Source of the DNA: Corynebacterium halotolerans YIM 70093 = DSM 44683
GTDB taxonomy: Bacteria > Actinomycetota > Actinomycetes > Mycobacteriales > Mycobacteriaceae
DNA: 64,000 bases
Assembly: GCF_000341345.1 (NCBI RefSeq)
Contig: NC_020302.1
Location: 2,770,075 to 2,834,074, forward strand
Direction: 5' to 3'
In this document: piece by piece, positions 55,787 through 64,000 of the stretch
Position numbering within the stretch: the stretch's first letter is position 1
How the letters are laid out: each line of letters begins with the position of its first letter
Made by a program: the position numbers and the translations under genes
Notes under the pieces: model-generated
The model's database searches: none
What the model was told of the DNA's origin: nothing
What the model saw: the letters and a program-made list of their open reading frames with translations, nothing else

Positions 55787-57427
55787 CTACTGCTCGATCA
55801 TGATGTCGGAACCGGGGCCCAGCGGCAGGTCCACGTAGAACCACACCGCGAGCAGGACGGTCCAGGCGATCCAGAAGGGGATGACGAAGGGCACCAGCCG
55901 GCTCATCAGGGTGCCCAGACCAGCCCTCGGTTCGTAACGGCGCAGCATGGCGAGCATGACGATCATGAAGGGGTTGAGTGGGGTCATGATCTGCGTGGCG
56001 GAGTCGCCGACACGGAACGCCGCCTGGATGAAGGAGGGCTCGTAGCCCAGCAGCGCGAACATCGGGACGAAGACCGCGGCCATCAGCGTCCACATGCCGG
56101 AACCAGAGATGATGAGCAGGTTCAGGCAGCTGGCCAGGATGATGAAGGCGATGATCGCCGGGAAGCCGGTCAGCCCGATGGCCTCGAGGGCGCCGGCGCC
56201 CTGGACCGCGGTCCAGGTGCCGATGCCGGTCCAGGAGAACAGGGCGACGAACTGGCCGAGGATGAACGCCAGGACCAGGAAGCTCATCATGGACTTCAGG
56301 GACTCGCCCATCATGTCGACGATGTCCGTCATCGACTTCACCGTGCCCACGTAGAGGCCGTAGACGACACCCGGCACGATGAAGTACACGAAGACGAGGA
56401 AGACGACGGACCCCAGCAGCGGGGAATCCGGCAGGAAGCCGCCGCCCTCGTTGCGCCAGGGGGAGACTCCGGGCAGCACCGCCGCGAGAATCACCACGGT
56501 GAGGATGAGCCCCGCCACCAGGGATGCGATCAGGCCCCTGTTCTCCTGGGCGTTCAGCTGCGGGGACAGTGGTTCACCGTTGTCCGGGGAGTCGGACCCG
56601 TCCTCGTCCGGAACCTCCTCGGTGGGGATGTTCTGGCGGACCATGCGCGGCTCGACCACGCGGTCGGTGATGAAGCCGGAGAGAATGCCCAGCACGATCG
56701 AGGACGCGATATTGAAGTAGTAGTTCGACACCACGTTGACTTCGGTGGCGGCGATGTCGGGCAGTGCCGCCATCACGGCATTGGTGATGCCGGCGAACAG
56801 GGCGTCCAGGCTGGTGGGCACCAGCGCCGTGGAGTAGCCCGCGCCGACGGCCGCGAAACCGCCGATCAGGCCCGCCACCGGGTGCCGTCCGGCGGCCTTG
56901 AACACCATGGCCGCCAGCGGCGGGACGACCACCCATGCGGCGTCGGCCATCACCGAGGCGGTCACGCCCACGATGCCCACCGCATAGGGCAGGATCCAGG
57001 GCTTCGCCGAGCCGAAGAGCTTGCGGATCAGCGCGGCGAGCATGCCGGTGCGTTCGGCGATGCCGACGGCGAGCATGATCGGCAGGACCGTCACCAGCGG
57101 CGGGAAACCGATGTAGTTCTCGCCGATCGTGGTGGTCAGCCACGTCATCCCCTCCCCGGTGAACAGGCCCCGGATCGGGGTCTGCTCATCGGAACCCGGG
57201 ACCAGGACGGTGACATTCAGCCACGCCATGATCGACGAGACGACCGCCGTGATCAGGTAGAGGATGAGGAAGAGGGTGAACGGTTCGGGCAGCTTGTTGC
57301 CGAGCCACTCGATCCGGTCGAGAACGCGATCCCCCCAGGACCGCTTCCCCGTCCCCTCCCGCGCCGGACTGTCCACGTCATCCCCGCGCCGCATTGTTGC
57401 CGCGGTGCTTCCGTTGTCCTCGGCCAT
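55787..57427 (-). CDS. AbgT family transporter (p-aminobenzoyl-glutamate type)
   Basis: A 546-residue inner-membrane protein with about 12 hydrophobic segments. The stretch GVTASVMADAAWVVVPPLAA, with a nearby GFAAVGAGYSTALVPTSLDA, and the C-terminal DSATQIMTPLNPFMIVMLAM, are characteristic of AbgT/MtrF proteins, which move aminobenzoyl-glutamate or export antifolates. ATG 57427 is chosen with AAGGA upstream. It forms an operon with the M20 hydrolase. Confidence 0.86.
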   Translation of the reverse strand: MAEDNGSTAATMRRGDDVDSPAREGTGKRSWGDRVLDRIEWLGNKLPEPFTLFLILYLITAVVSSIMAWLNVTVLVPGSDEQTPIRGLFTGEGMTWLTTTIGENYIGFPPLVTVLPIMLAVGIAERTGMLAALIRKLFGSAKPWILPYAVGIVGVTASVMADAAWVVVPPLAAMVFKAAGRHPVAGLIGGFAAVGAGYSTALVPTSLDALFAGITNAVMAALPDIAATEVNVVSNYYFNIASSIVLGILSGFITDRVVEPRMVRQNIPTEEVPDEDGSDSPDNGEPLSPQLNAQENRGLIASLVAGLILTVVILAAVLPGVSPWRNEGGGFLPDSPLLGSVVFLVFVYFIVPGVVYGLYVGTVKSMTDIVDMMGESLKSMMSFLVLAFILGQFVALFSWTGIGTWTAVQGAGALEAIGLTGFPAIIAFIILASCLNLLIISGSGMWTLMAAVFVPMFALLGYEPSFIQAAFRVGDSATQIMTPLNPFMIVMLAMLRRYEPRAGLGTLMSRLVPFVIPFWIAWTVLLAVWFYVDLPLGPGSDIMIEQ

Positions 57428-57633
57428 GGTGTTTTCCTTCGGTCGGCGGCAGGGCAATACCTGGAACTTTATGGGTGAAAATGTGATCTGCAACTGTTTT
57501 GCGCTGCTAAGCAGAGAGGCGCATCACCGTCCATGGTGAGAACAGGACTCCACGAGCAGGGCCGATGCAGCCCATCGCCACCATCACTACCCTCGGGGCA
57601 GGAAACGAAATTATTCCCGGAAGGAGCAGTTTC

Positions 57634-58167
57634 ATGGCCAAGCTGACCAACCGCACGATCGCCGTCCTCGCCACCAACGGTTTCGAGGACTCCGAGCTGA
57701 CCAGCCCCGTCGAGGCGGTCACCCAGGAAGGCGCCACCGTCAGGTACATCACCCCCGGTGGCGAGACCATCGAGGGCAAGAACGGCACGAAGATCGAGGC
57801 GGATCTGTCCACCGCCGACGCCAAGGCCCAGGACTTCGACAGCCTGATCCTGCCCGGCGGTACCGGCAACGCCGACAAGCTGCGTCTGGACAAGCCCGCG
57901 GTGGAGTTCGTCAAGGACATCTTCGCCGACAGCAAGCCCGTGGGTGTCATCTGCCACGGCGGCTGGATCCTCACCGACGCCGACGTGGTGAAGGGCCGCA
58001 CCCTGACCTCGTTCCCCAGCCTGCAGACCGACCTGCGCAATGCGGGTGCCACCTGGGTCGACGAGGAATGCCACGTCGACAACGGTCTCGTCTCCTCCCG
58101 CACCCCGGACGACCTGCCGGCCTTCAATGCCAAGATCGTCGAGGAGTTCGCCGAGGGCGAGCACTAA
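57634..58167 (+). CDS. DJ-1/PfpI family protein (type 1 glutamine amidotransferase-like)
   Basis: A 177-residue protein. It keeps the class I amidotransferase-like fold with a nucleophile-elbow Cys in GVICHGGWILTDADVV (about 108) and an acidic residue in FEDSELTSPVEAV. PfpI-like proteins act as stress-protective deglycases or proteases, with activity unproven here. ATG 57634, AAGGAG 7 nt upstream. Transcribed divergently from the transporter operon and ended by a strong terminator. Confidence 0.88.
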   Translation: MAKLTNRTIAVLATNGFEDSELTSPVEAVTQEGATVRYITPGGETIEGKNGTKIEADLSTADAKAQDFDSLILPGGTGNADKLRLDKPAVEFVKDIFADSKPVGVICHGGWILTDADVVKGRTLTSFPSLQTDLRNAGATWVDEECHVDNGLVSSRTPDDLPAFNAKIVEEFAEGEH

Positions 58168-58206
58168 ACTCCGCTGAACGACGCTGATCGGCAGCGCACG
58201 AGGGGC

Positions 58207-58249
58207 ACCGCCCGCGCCGGGAAAGAGTTTCCGGCGCGGGCGGTGTTTT
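58207..58249 (+). terminator. Intrinsic terminator of the DJ-1/PfpI gene
   Basis: ACCGCCCGCGCCGG (58207-58220) pairs perfectly with CCGGCGCGGGCGGT (58231-58244), 10-nt loop, followed by GTTTTC. Confidence 0.92.
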
Positions 58250-58370
58250 CCTGTCTGCCACCGTCCCCTTCCCGTGGACGGTTGCCGGACCGCCCGGGGC
58301 TGAGGGGCCCGGTTCCCGGCCCCGGGTGCACGGCTGCGCACCCTCGATCCGCAGGCGCAGCCGGTCGGGC

Positions 58371-58793
58371 TCAGACCTTCTCCCAGTCCTCCACCCCACC
58401 GGGGACGACCCGGAACAGCGGGTGCGGCCCGGGCAACTGCGGCAGCGTCGCCCGCCGGGCAGGGTCGCGCACCTCCAGCTTCGCGCGCAGGTGCGCGGCC
58501 TCGAAAGCAAGCTGCCCCTCGGTGACGTCGATCCGCTCCGCCGGAGACCGCGAGACGATCTTCCCCTCGTCGAAGTTGTAACCCCGGGCGACCGCCTCGT
58601 CGTGAATGCCGCGCAGATAAGCGCCGACCGACGCGACCGGGTCCGGCTGTGCGCGGAAGCGGATCAGCTGGGGGTGGTTGCGGTAGCCCTTCGTCTCCCC
58701 GAGGAGCACCTTCTGCGCCAGCAGGGTCTCCCGCCAGCAGGCCACCAGACCCTTCTGGTCCAGGTAACGGGGGTGCAGCGACCAGACCCTCAC
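58371..58793 (-). CDS. Pyrimidine dimer DNA glycosylase/endonuclease V-like protein
   Basis: A 140-residue protein, start MRVWSLHPRYLDQKGLVACW, followed by RETLLAQKVLLGETKGYRNH and PQLIRFRAQ, the pattern of the T4 DenV-like (Pyr_excise) family found in many bacteria. T4 endonuclease V starts at Thr2, while here residue 2 is Arg, so the catalytic mechanism must differ or the activity be lost. GTG 58793 overlaps the upstream nucleosidase stop by 4 bp. Confidence 0.78.
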   Translation of the reverse strand: MRVWSLHPRYLDQKGLVACWRETLLAQKVLLGETKGYRNHPQLIRFRAQPDPVASVGAYLRGIHDEAVARGYNFDEGKIVSRSPAERIDVTEGQLAFEAAHLRAKLEVRDPARRATLPQLPGPHPLFRVVPGGVEDWEKV

Positions 58794-59362
58794 ACCATCT
58801 CCAGCTTCCCCACGACCGTGGCCAGCTCGCGCGCGCCCCGGTCGACGGCGTCGAACCAGGTGCGCTTCGCGGACTCGTCCGCGCTGTCGCTGACCTGTTT
58901 GAGCAGGGTCACCGGAATGCCGTAAGCCCGGCCCACCCGGGCGACGGCATAGCCCTCCATGTCCACCAGATCGGCCCGCTCGCCGAGACGGTCACGGACT
59001 TCCGAGTCGGAGATGAAGGCATCGCCAGTGGCCAGGCGGGCGGTGGGCAGGTCCGTCGCGGTGTCCAGGCCGACCTCGTTGGGGAACGGCTTGCCCGTCA
59101 TCTGCGCGATGAGCTCGCCGGAGAAGTCGTGCTGCAGCACCGAGGAGATCTCGAAGACCCCGGACAGTCCGTCCCGCAGGGCACCGGCGGTGCCGAGGTT
59201 GATCAGGCGCGAGGGCCGGTGCCCCTCGATCGCCCGGCACAGCTTCACGGCGCAGTTGATGGTCCCGATACCGGTGACCAGCACCCTCGCGTCCTGCGGG
59301 AGGTGGGCCGCCTCCTCCGCGGTGGCGGAGACGAAAAGGGGCCCGCGGTCGATGTTCGCCAT
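58790..59362 (-). CDS. Nucleosidase (PNP/UDP phosphorylase-like, MTA/SAH type)
   Basis: A 190-residue protein of the phosphorylase superfamily. It has LVTGIGTINCAVKLCRAI, LINLGTAGALRDGLSG and VDMEGYAVARVGRAYGIPVT, the last with the Glu that binds the ribose in MTA/SAH nucleosidase. It may remove adenine from S-adenosyl side-products. Start ATG 59362 is favoured; ATG 59380 is possible. It lies 48 bp after the stop of cysZ on the same strand, perhaps in the same transcript. Confidence 0.75.
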   Translation of the reverse strand: MANIDRGPLFVSATAEEAAHLPQDARVLVTGIGTINCAVKLCRAIEGHRPSRLINLGTAGALRDGLSGVFEISSVLQHDFSGELIAQMTGKPFPNEVGLDTATDLPTARLATGDAFISDSEVRDRLGERADLVDMEGYAVARVGRAYGIPVTLLKQVSDSADESAKRTWFDAVDRGARELATVVGKLEMV

Positions 59363-59409
59363 GTCGTCCAGCGTAACCATCGGACCGAGGGCCCCTGTCA
59401 CCGCCGCGC

Positions 59410-60426
59410 CTACCGCACGCGCCCCTCCGCGTACTCGGAGTGCTCGGCGGGCTCGGATTGCTCGGAGTGCTCGGCTTTCCGCCCCGGTTCCTGCTCCGCC
59501 CGCTCGGACTCCCGGTCCGTCGGATCCAGGCTGACCTCGGCGACCACCGCGCCCTCGCGTTTACGGTTGCGCACCGCCCGCCGGTAGCCGAGTACCGAGA
59601 GCGCGACCCCGGCGACCAGAACCGCCGCCTGCAGCACCCGGACGACGGTGCCCTCGACACCGAAGGCGCCGAGCACGTTCGGCAGGTTCACGAGCACGAG
59701 CATGGTGCCCACGATGCCGCCGAGCATCGCCGGGTCCAGGTGGGTGACCAGCCAGGCCGCGATGGGGGCGGCGATGGAACCGCCGATCAACAGGGCGAGC
59801 ACCGCGGCGAGATTGTCGAGCAGGTCGGACCACATGCCGATCGCGAAGCCGAGCGTGGCCGCCGCGGTGACCAGGAATTCCGCCGTGTTGACGGTGCCGA
59901 CGACCCGGCGCGGCTCCGTCCGCCCGAGGGTGAGCAGGGTGGAGGTGGTCACCGGCCCCCAGCCGCCGCCCCCGGAGGCGTCGACGAAGCCGCCGAAGAG
60001 GCCCAGCCCGCCCAGGAATCCGGTGTGGTAACTCTGTTCCTGGTACACCCGGCGCACCCGGCCGCGGGAGAACCGCCAGACCAGGTTGAGGCCGATGGCC
60101 GTGAGGATCGCGGCGGTGACGGGCACGGCCGCCTCGGTGGAGATGTGGGAGAGGAAGGTCGCGCCGGCGAAGGCGCCGATGGCACCCGGGACCGCGAGTT
60201 TGAAGACGACCTTCCAGTCCACGTTGCCGAAGCGCCAGTGGCTGAATCCGGAGACCAGGGTGGTGCCCAGTTCGGCGGTGTGGACGACGGCGCTGGCCTG
60301 TGCGGGCCCGAGGCCCGCGAGGAGGATCAGGATGGTCGTCGAGGTCGCCCCGAAGCCCATCCCGAGGCCGCCGTCGACGAGCTGGGCCGCGAGGCCCGCG
60401 ATCGCGATGAGAATGAGGGTTTTCAT
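59410..60426 (-). CDS. cysZ: TauE/SafE family sulfate/sulfite permease-like protein
   Basis: A 338-residue membrane protein of the TauE/SafE family with about 8 helices. Family stretches QLVDGGLGMGFGATSTTILI (about 15-34) and GGFVDASGGGGWGPVTTSTL are present. In C. glutamicum the permease gene at the end of the cys cluster is called cysZ; this is the same position. The C-terminal tail is an odd repeat of EHSEQSEPAEHSEYAE. ATG 60426. It takes up or exports sulfate or sulfite. Confidence 0.83.
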   Translation of the reverse strand: MKTLILIAIAGLAAQLVDGGLGMGFGATSTTILILLAGLGPAQASAVVHTAELGTTLVSGFSHWRFGNVDWKVVFKLAVPGAIGAFAGATFLSHISTEAAVPVTAAILTAIGLNLVWRFSRGRVRRVYQEQSYHTGFLGGLGLFGGFVDASGGGGWGPVTTSTLLTLGRTEPRRVVGTVNTAEFLVTAAATLGFAIGMWSDLLDNLAAVLALLIGGSIAAPIAAWLVTHLDPAMLGGIVGTMLVLVNLPNVLGAFGVEGTVVRVLQAAVLVAGVALSVLGYRRAVRNRKREGAVVAEVSLDPTDRESERAEQEPGRKAEHSEQSEPAEHSEYAEGRVR

Positions 60427-60491
60427 GACGGACGTCCTTAGGAAGGGTGGGCGGGGAAGTCGGGGGCGGTGGGGCCGGGCAGCCAGCCGGG

Positions 60492-61217
60492 TCAGGCGCG
60501 GGCGAGCAGCTCGGCGAGGGCGTCGCGGTGGCGCTGGCCGACGACCCCGGCCAGCGCCGTCTCCAGGGGAGCGGAGGCGGTCAGCCGGGCGCCGGTGGCG
60601 CGTTCGATGTGGTCGAACTGGTCGGTGACCCGCCTCAGGAGCAGCCCCTGGGTGACGAACAGGGGCAGCACATGGATGCGTTCGTGGCACAGGGCGGTCT
60701 CGACGAGTGCGGCTCCCCCGGTGCCCTGCCCGCCGGTGGCGGGGATGACCTCGATGGTGTGCCCGGTGGCGGTGCCGACGTCGTGGGCCAGGTCGATCAC
60801 CGACTGGTTGGCGGCGGTGTCGGAGGAGCCCACGGAGTAGAGCACCAGGTGCGCCCCGGCGGGGGCGTCCGCGCGGGCGCGCTCGGCCAGGACCTGCGCG
60901 ACGTCGGGCCCCGTGCCCAGGCCGGGGGTGAGCGCCAGCTGCAGCCCGCTGGCCTCGCGGGCCTCCTCGAGGGCGGCGGGGACGTCGTGTTTCGCGTGGT
61001 AGGCGTGGGTGAACAGCAGAGGGACGACGACCGCCCGGCGCACTCCCCCACGCGACAGCTGAACCGCGGCCTCCCGCAGCGTCGGGTTCGTGAAGTCGAG
61101 GTGGGCGGCAATCGCCTCCACCCCGAGCTCATCGGCGGTCGCGTGGGTCAGGCGCCGGATCCCGGGTTCCGCCAGGGCGTGGCGGGAACCGTGGGACAGG
61201 GTGATCAGTGCGGTCAT
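60492..61217 (-). CDS. cysY: Sirohydrochlorin ferrochelatase-like protein
   Basis: A 241-residue CbiX-like protein. Paired halves are visible: the first with ALITLSHGSRHAL and VVVPLLFTHAYHAKHDVPAAL, the second with LVLYSVGSSDTAANQSVIDLA and ERIHVLPLFVTQGLLLRRV. It would insert iron into sirohydrochlorin to give siroheme for sulfite reductase. ATG 61217 is chosen because GAGG lies 9 nt upstream; GTG 61223 is less well placed. In order with the cys operon. Confidence 0.85.
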   Translation of the reverse strand: MTALITLSHGSRHALAEPGIRRLTHATADELGVEAIAAHLDFTNPTLREAAVQLSRGGVRRAVVVPLLFTHAYHAKHDVPAALEEAREASGLQLALTPGLGTGPDVAQVLAERARADAPAGAHLVLYSVGSSDTAANQSVIDLAHDVGTATGHTIEVIPATGGQGTGGAALVETALCHERIHVLPLFVTQGLLLRRVTDQFDHIERATGARLTASAPLETALAGVVGQRHRDALAELLARA

Positions 61218-61228
61218 CGTCACTCACC

Positions 61229-62521
61229 TCAGCGGAGTCGGTGGCCGACCAGGCCGGCGGCGAGGGTGTCGCCGTCCGACTGGTCGACCAGCAGGAAGGA
61301 ACCCACCGCACCGCGGGCGGCGTAGGGCTCCACGTTCAGTTCACCGGCGACGTCGATACGCACGTGCGCGATGTCGTTGAGCCCGAAGCTCTCCGGGTCC
61401 TCCACGTCAGCGGCGCCGTCGATGTCGAGGATGCGCTCGACCGCGGTGACCCGGCCGCGCACCAGCTGGGTGCCGTAACGGACCTTGAGTGCCTTGCCGG
61501 TCTTGAGCGCCTTGTCGGTCAGGCCGACGACGGTCGCCTCGAAGGAACGGACGGCCTCGGGGCGGTCCTCACCGGCGATGAGGTCGCCACGGATGAGGTC
61601 GATGTCATCGGCCAGCCGCAGCGCCACGGACTCACCGGCGCCGGCGGAGGCGAGCTCGCCGTCGGAGGAGTCAATGTGGGTGACGGTGGTGGTGCGGCCC
61701 TCGGGCAGGTGGACGGTGTCGCCGACGGCGATCTCGCCGGCGTCGATGCGCCCGGCGTAGCCGCGGTAGTCGGTGGCGTGCTCGCGGATGACGTACTGGA
61801 TGGGGAAGCGGAAGCCCAGCTCGTGGGCACGGCCGCGCTGTACCTCGACACTCTCGAGAATCTCGAGGACGGTCGGGCCGTCGTACCAGCCGGTGTTCTC
61901 CCCGCGGTCGACGACGTTGTCGCCGCGCAGGGCGGAGATCGGCACGACGTTGACGTCCGTGACGCCGAGGCCGTCGGCCAGGGCGGTGAACTCCGACTCG
62001 ATGCCACGGAAGACGGTCTCGTCGTAGTCGACCAGGTCGATCTTGTTGACGGCCAGGATGACGCTGCGCACGCCCAGCAGGGCCGCGACGGTCAGGTGGC
62101 GGCGGGTCTGCTCGACGACGCCGTGGCGGGCGTCGATGAGCAGCACGACGACCTGGGAGGTGGACACGCCGGTGACCGTGTTGCGGGTGTACTGCACGTG
62201 ACCGGGAGTGTCGGCGAGGATGAAGGTGCGCTTGTCCGTGGCGAAGTAGCGGTAGGCCACGTCGATGGTGATGCCCTGCTCGCGCTCGGCGCGCAGGCCG
62301 TCGACCAGCAGCGACAGGTCGAGGCCGTCGAAACCGCGGTCGGCGGAGGTGCGCTCGACGGAGGCGAGCTGGTCGGCGAGCACGGACTTGGTGTCGTGCA
62401 GCAGGCGGCCGACGAAGGTGGACTTACCGTCGTCCACGGAGCCCGCGGTGCACAGCCGCAGGGTCTCGCGCTGGGCGAGCTTCTCGGTGGCCGAGTCGGT
62501 CGGGAGGGTGGCGGTGGTCAT
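61229..62521 (-). CDS. cysN: Sulfate adenylyltransferase subunit 1 (CysN)
   Basis: A 430-residue GTPase subunit of ATP sulfurylase. G1 GSVDDGKSTFVGRLLHD (about 28-44), G3 LADTPGHVQY, G4 LAVNKIDLVDY are intact. It drives sulfate activation to APS with the CysD subunit. There is no fused APS kinase (CysC). ATG 62521 overlaps the cysD stop by one base (TGATG). Confidence 0.93.
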   Translation of the reverse strand: MTTATLPTDSATEKLAQRETLRLCTAGSVDDGKSTFVGRLLHDTKSVLADQLASVERTSADRGFDGLDLSLLVDGLRAEREQGITIDVAYRYFATDKRTFILADTPGHVQYTRNTVTGVSTSQVVVLLIDARHGVVEQTRRHLTVAALLGVRSVILAVNKIDLVDYDETVFRGIESEFTALADGLGVTDVNVVPISALRGDNVVDRGENTGWYDGPTVLEILESVEVQRGRAHELGFRFPIQYVIREHATDYRGYAGRIDAGEIAVGDTVHLPEGRTTTVTHIDSSDGELASAGAGESVALRLADDIDLIRGDLIAGEDRPEAVRSFEATVVGLTDKALKTGKALKVRYGTQLVRGRVTAVERILDIDGAADVEDPESFGLNDIAHVRIDVAGELNVEPYAARGAVGSFLLVDQSDGDTLAAGLVGHRLR

Positions 62522-63456
62522 CAGAAGTAGCCTTCCTTCTTGCGGTCTTCCATCGCGGATTCGCTCAGGCGGTCGTCGGCGCGGGTGGCGCCGCGTTCGG
62601 TCAGGGTCGAGGAGGCGATCTCCTCGATGACCTGGTCGATGGTGGTGGCGTCGGAGAGCACGGCGCCGGTGCAGGACATGTCGCCGACGGTGCGGTAGCG
62701 CACATGCCGGGTGACGATCTCCTCGCCCTTCTTCGGGCCACCCCACTCGCCGGGGGTCAGCCACATCCCGTCGCGCTCGAAGACCTCGCGGTCGTGGGCG
62801 AAGTAGATCGGGGGCAGCTCGATGCCGCGGGCGCCGATGTACTCCCAGATGTCCGCCTCGGTCCAGTTGGAGATCGGGAAGACGCGGATGTTCTCGCCGG
62901 CCAGGTGACCGCCGTTGTACAGGCTCCACAGCTCCGGGCGCTGGCGGCGCGGATCCCAGCCGCCGAAGGAGTCCCGCACGGAGAACACGCGCTCCTTGGC
63001 ACGCGCGCGCTCCTCGTCGCGGCGGGCGCCGCCGAGCACGGCGTCGTAACCCTGCTCGTTGATGGTCTCCACCAGCGGGACGGTCTGCAGCGGGTTGCGG
63101 GTGCCGTCGGGGCGCTCGGTCAGGTCACCGCGGTCGATCCAGTCCTGGACCTTGGCCACGCGCAGGCGCGCCCCGGTGCGCTCGACCAGGTCGTCGCGGA
63201 ACTTGAGGACCTCGGGGAAGTTGTGGCCGGTGTCCACGTGCAGCAGCTCGAAGGGCACGGTGGCCGGGGCGAATGCGCGGCGGGCCAGCTCGTAGACCAC
63301 GACGGAGTCCTTGCCGCCGGAGAACAGCAGCCCGACCTTGTCGAACTGTCCGGCCACCTCACGCAGGATGTGGATGGACTCGTTCTCGAGGTCCTTCAGG
63401 TGCGGGGAGAGCTCGCGGGTGTTGGTGGTGTCTGGGGTGTCGATGGAAAGGGTCAT
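62521..63456 (-). CDS. cysD: Sulfate adenylyltransferase subunit 2 (CysD)
   Basis: A 311-residue PP-loop ATP pyrophosphatase: GLLFSGGKDSVVVYELARRA (about 42-61), FELLHVDTGHNFPEVLKFRD and RVFPISNWTEADIWEYIG. It forms APS from sulfate and ATP together with CysN. ATG 63456; it overlaps the cysH stop by 4 bp. Confidence 0.95.
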   Translation of the reverse strand: MTLSIDTPDTTNTRELSPHLKDLENESIHILREVAGQFDKVGLLFSGGKDSVVVYELARRAFAPATVPFELLHVDTGHNFPEVLKFRDDLVERTGARLRVAKVQDWIDRGDLTERPDGTRNPLQTVPLVETINEQGYDAVLGGARRDEERARAKERVFSVRDSFGGWDPRRQRPELWSLYNGGHLAGENIRVFPISNWTEADIWEYIGARGIELPPIYFAHDREVFERDGMWLTPGEWGGPKKGEEIVTRHVRYRTVGDMSCTGAVLSDATTIDQVIEEIASSTLTERGATRADDRLSESAMEDRKKEGYF

Positions 63457-64000
63457 GAGTGGAGTCCGCATTCTGTCTTGGCGTTGCCGGCCCAGCGGCC
63501 GGCCCGGGGGTCGTCGCCCTCGGCGACGGGGAGAGTGCAGGTGGCGCACCCGATGGACGGGTACCCCTGGGTGGTCAGGGGGTGGACGATCAGGTCCCGA
63601 TCCGCGATGAAGGCGTCGGTGTCCTCAAGCGACCAGGTGATGATCGGGGAGATCTTCAGCCGGCCGGTGGCGTCCAGGCTCAGCGCCGGCGCGCTCGCCC
63701 GGGTGGGGCCGTCGGCCCTACGCAGGCCGGTGATCCAGCCCGCGTAGGGCGACAGGGACGCCGCCAGCGGTTCGACCTTGCGCATGCGGCAGCAGGCCGT
63801 GGGATTGTGGCGGTACAGGTTGCGCCCGTAGATCGAGTCCTGTTCGGCGCGCGGCAGGATGGGGGTCGCGGTGACCAGCTGCTGCGGGTACCGCTGGTCG
63901 ACGCGCTCGGCGACCTCCAGGGTCTCGTCGAAGTGGTAGCCGGTGTCCAGGAACAGGAAGTCCGCCTCCGGCAGGTGCCGGGCCGCGAGTTCGGCCAGCA
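63453..64000 (-). CDS. cysH: APS/PAPS reductase, C-terminal part (partial)
   Basis: Runs off the right edge; 182 codons remain. LFLDTGYHFDETLEVAERVD, then HNPTACCRMRKVEPLA, and a C-terminal SIGCATCTLPV with KTECGLHS. The CC plus C-x2-C cysteines would bind a 4Fe-4S cluster, pointing to the APS-reducing (plant/bacterial assimilatory type) form, with the catalytic ECGLH at the end. It makes sulfite for the siroheme sulfite reductase outside the window. Confidence 0.92.
   Translation of the reverse strand, partial: LAELAARHLPEADFLFLDTGYHFDETLEVAERVDQRYPQQLVTATPILPRAEQDSIYGRNLYRHNPTACCRMRKVEPLAASLSPYAGWITGLRRADGPTRASAPALSLDATGRLKISPIITWSLEDTDAFIADRDLIVHPLTTQGYPSIGCATCTLPVAEGDDPRAGRWAGNAKTECGLHS

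Overview
The window is high-GC, gene-dense actinobacterial DNA, and gene content and order point to the genus Corynebacterium. The main evidence is the block fba - GH76 - TrmH - pyrE - rhodanese - clpB, a dnaK-grpE-dnaJ-hspR cluster with HspR operators (HAIR), CRP/GlxR-type TGTGA-N6-TCACA sites, and a cysH-D-N-Y-Z sulfate assimilation cluster. The species cannot be named from the sequence alone. No rRNA, tRNA, CRISPR array, prophage or integrative element was seen. There is one complete insertion sequence.

Layout: 1-11.4 kb is core metabolism: the end of a ferredoxin-NADP reductase, an ElaA-type acetyltransferase, purT, purA, a PRC-barrel stress-type protein, a FUSC membrane protein, fba, a GH76-like protein, a TrmH-type methyltransferase and pyrE. 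11.4-22 kb holds an anchored Pro/Glu-rich protein, a rhodanese lacking its usual catalytic Cys, an AbiEi/endonuclease-like protein, a broken response regulator, an MFS exporter, a GlgC-like enzyme and clpB. 22-34 kb carries a large FAD/Fe-S oxidoreductase, a GltS-like carrier, two flavoenzymes, a sortase remnant, a four-gene osmoprotectant ABC transporter and a globin-reductase. 34-43 kb holds an M23 endopeptidase, an IS982-family element, an erythromycin-esterase / phosphoribosyltransferase-hydrolase operon, a nitrilase-family amidase, a DUF1023 hydrolase pair and an aldehyde dehydrogenase. 43-48 kb is the heat-shock operon. 48-54 kb has putA behind a structured leader, an AI-2E family permease and a doubly broken MetE-like gene. 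54-58 kb has an abgT/abgB-type pair, and 58-64 kb holds DNA repair, a nucleosidase and the sulfate assimilation operon, which runs off the right edge.

Regulation visible in the DNA: clpB and dnaK share a SigH-type promoter with the same 16-nt spacer, plus two HAIR operators each, but the operators sit differently relative to the promoter. Several plus-strand genes look leaderless, with a -10 hexamer 6-9 nt before the start codon. A perfect GlxR-type site precedes the PRC-barrel gene and a near-perfect one precedes the aldehyde dehydrogenase gene.

The most interesting candidate for something undescribed is the putA leader (48.35-48.55 kb). It has two mutually exclusive perfect helices followed by a 19-codon upstream ORF containing a Pro-Pro pair, directly ahead of the proline catabolism gene. 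Also notable are three gene remnants with clear lesions, a dispersed intergenic repeat, three GTTATCTG repeats before the M23 gene, and an IS sitting exactly on the stop codon of its neighbour.
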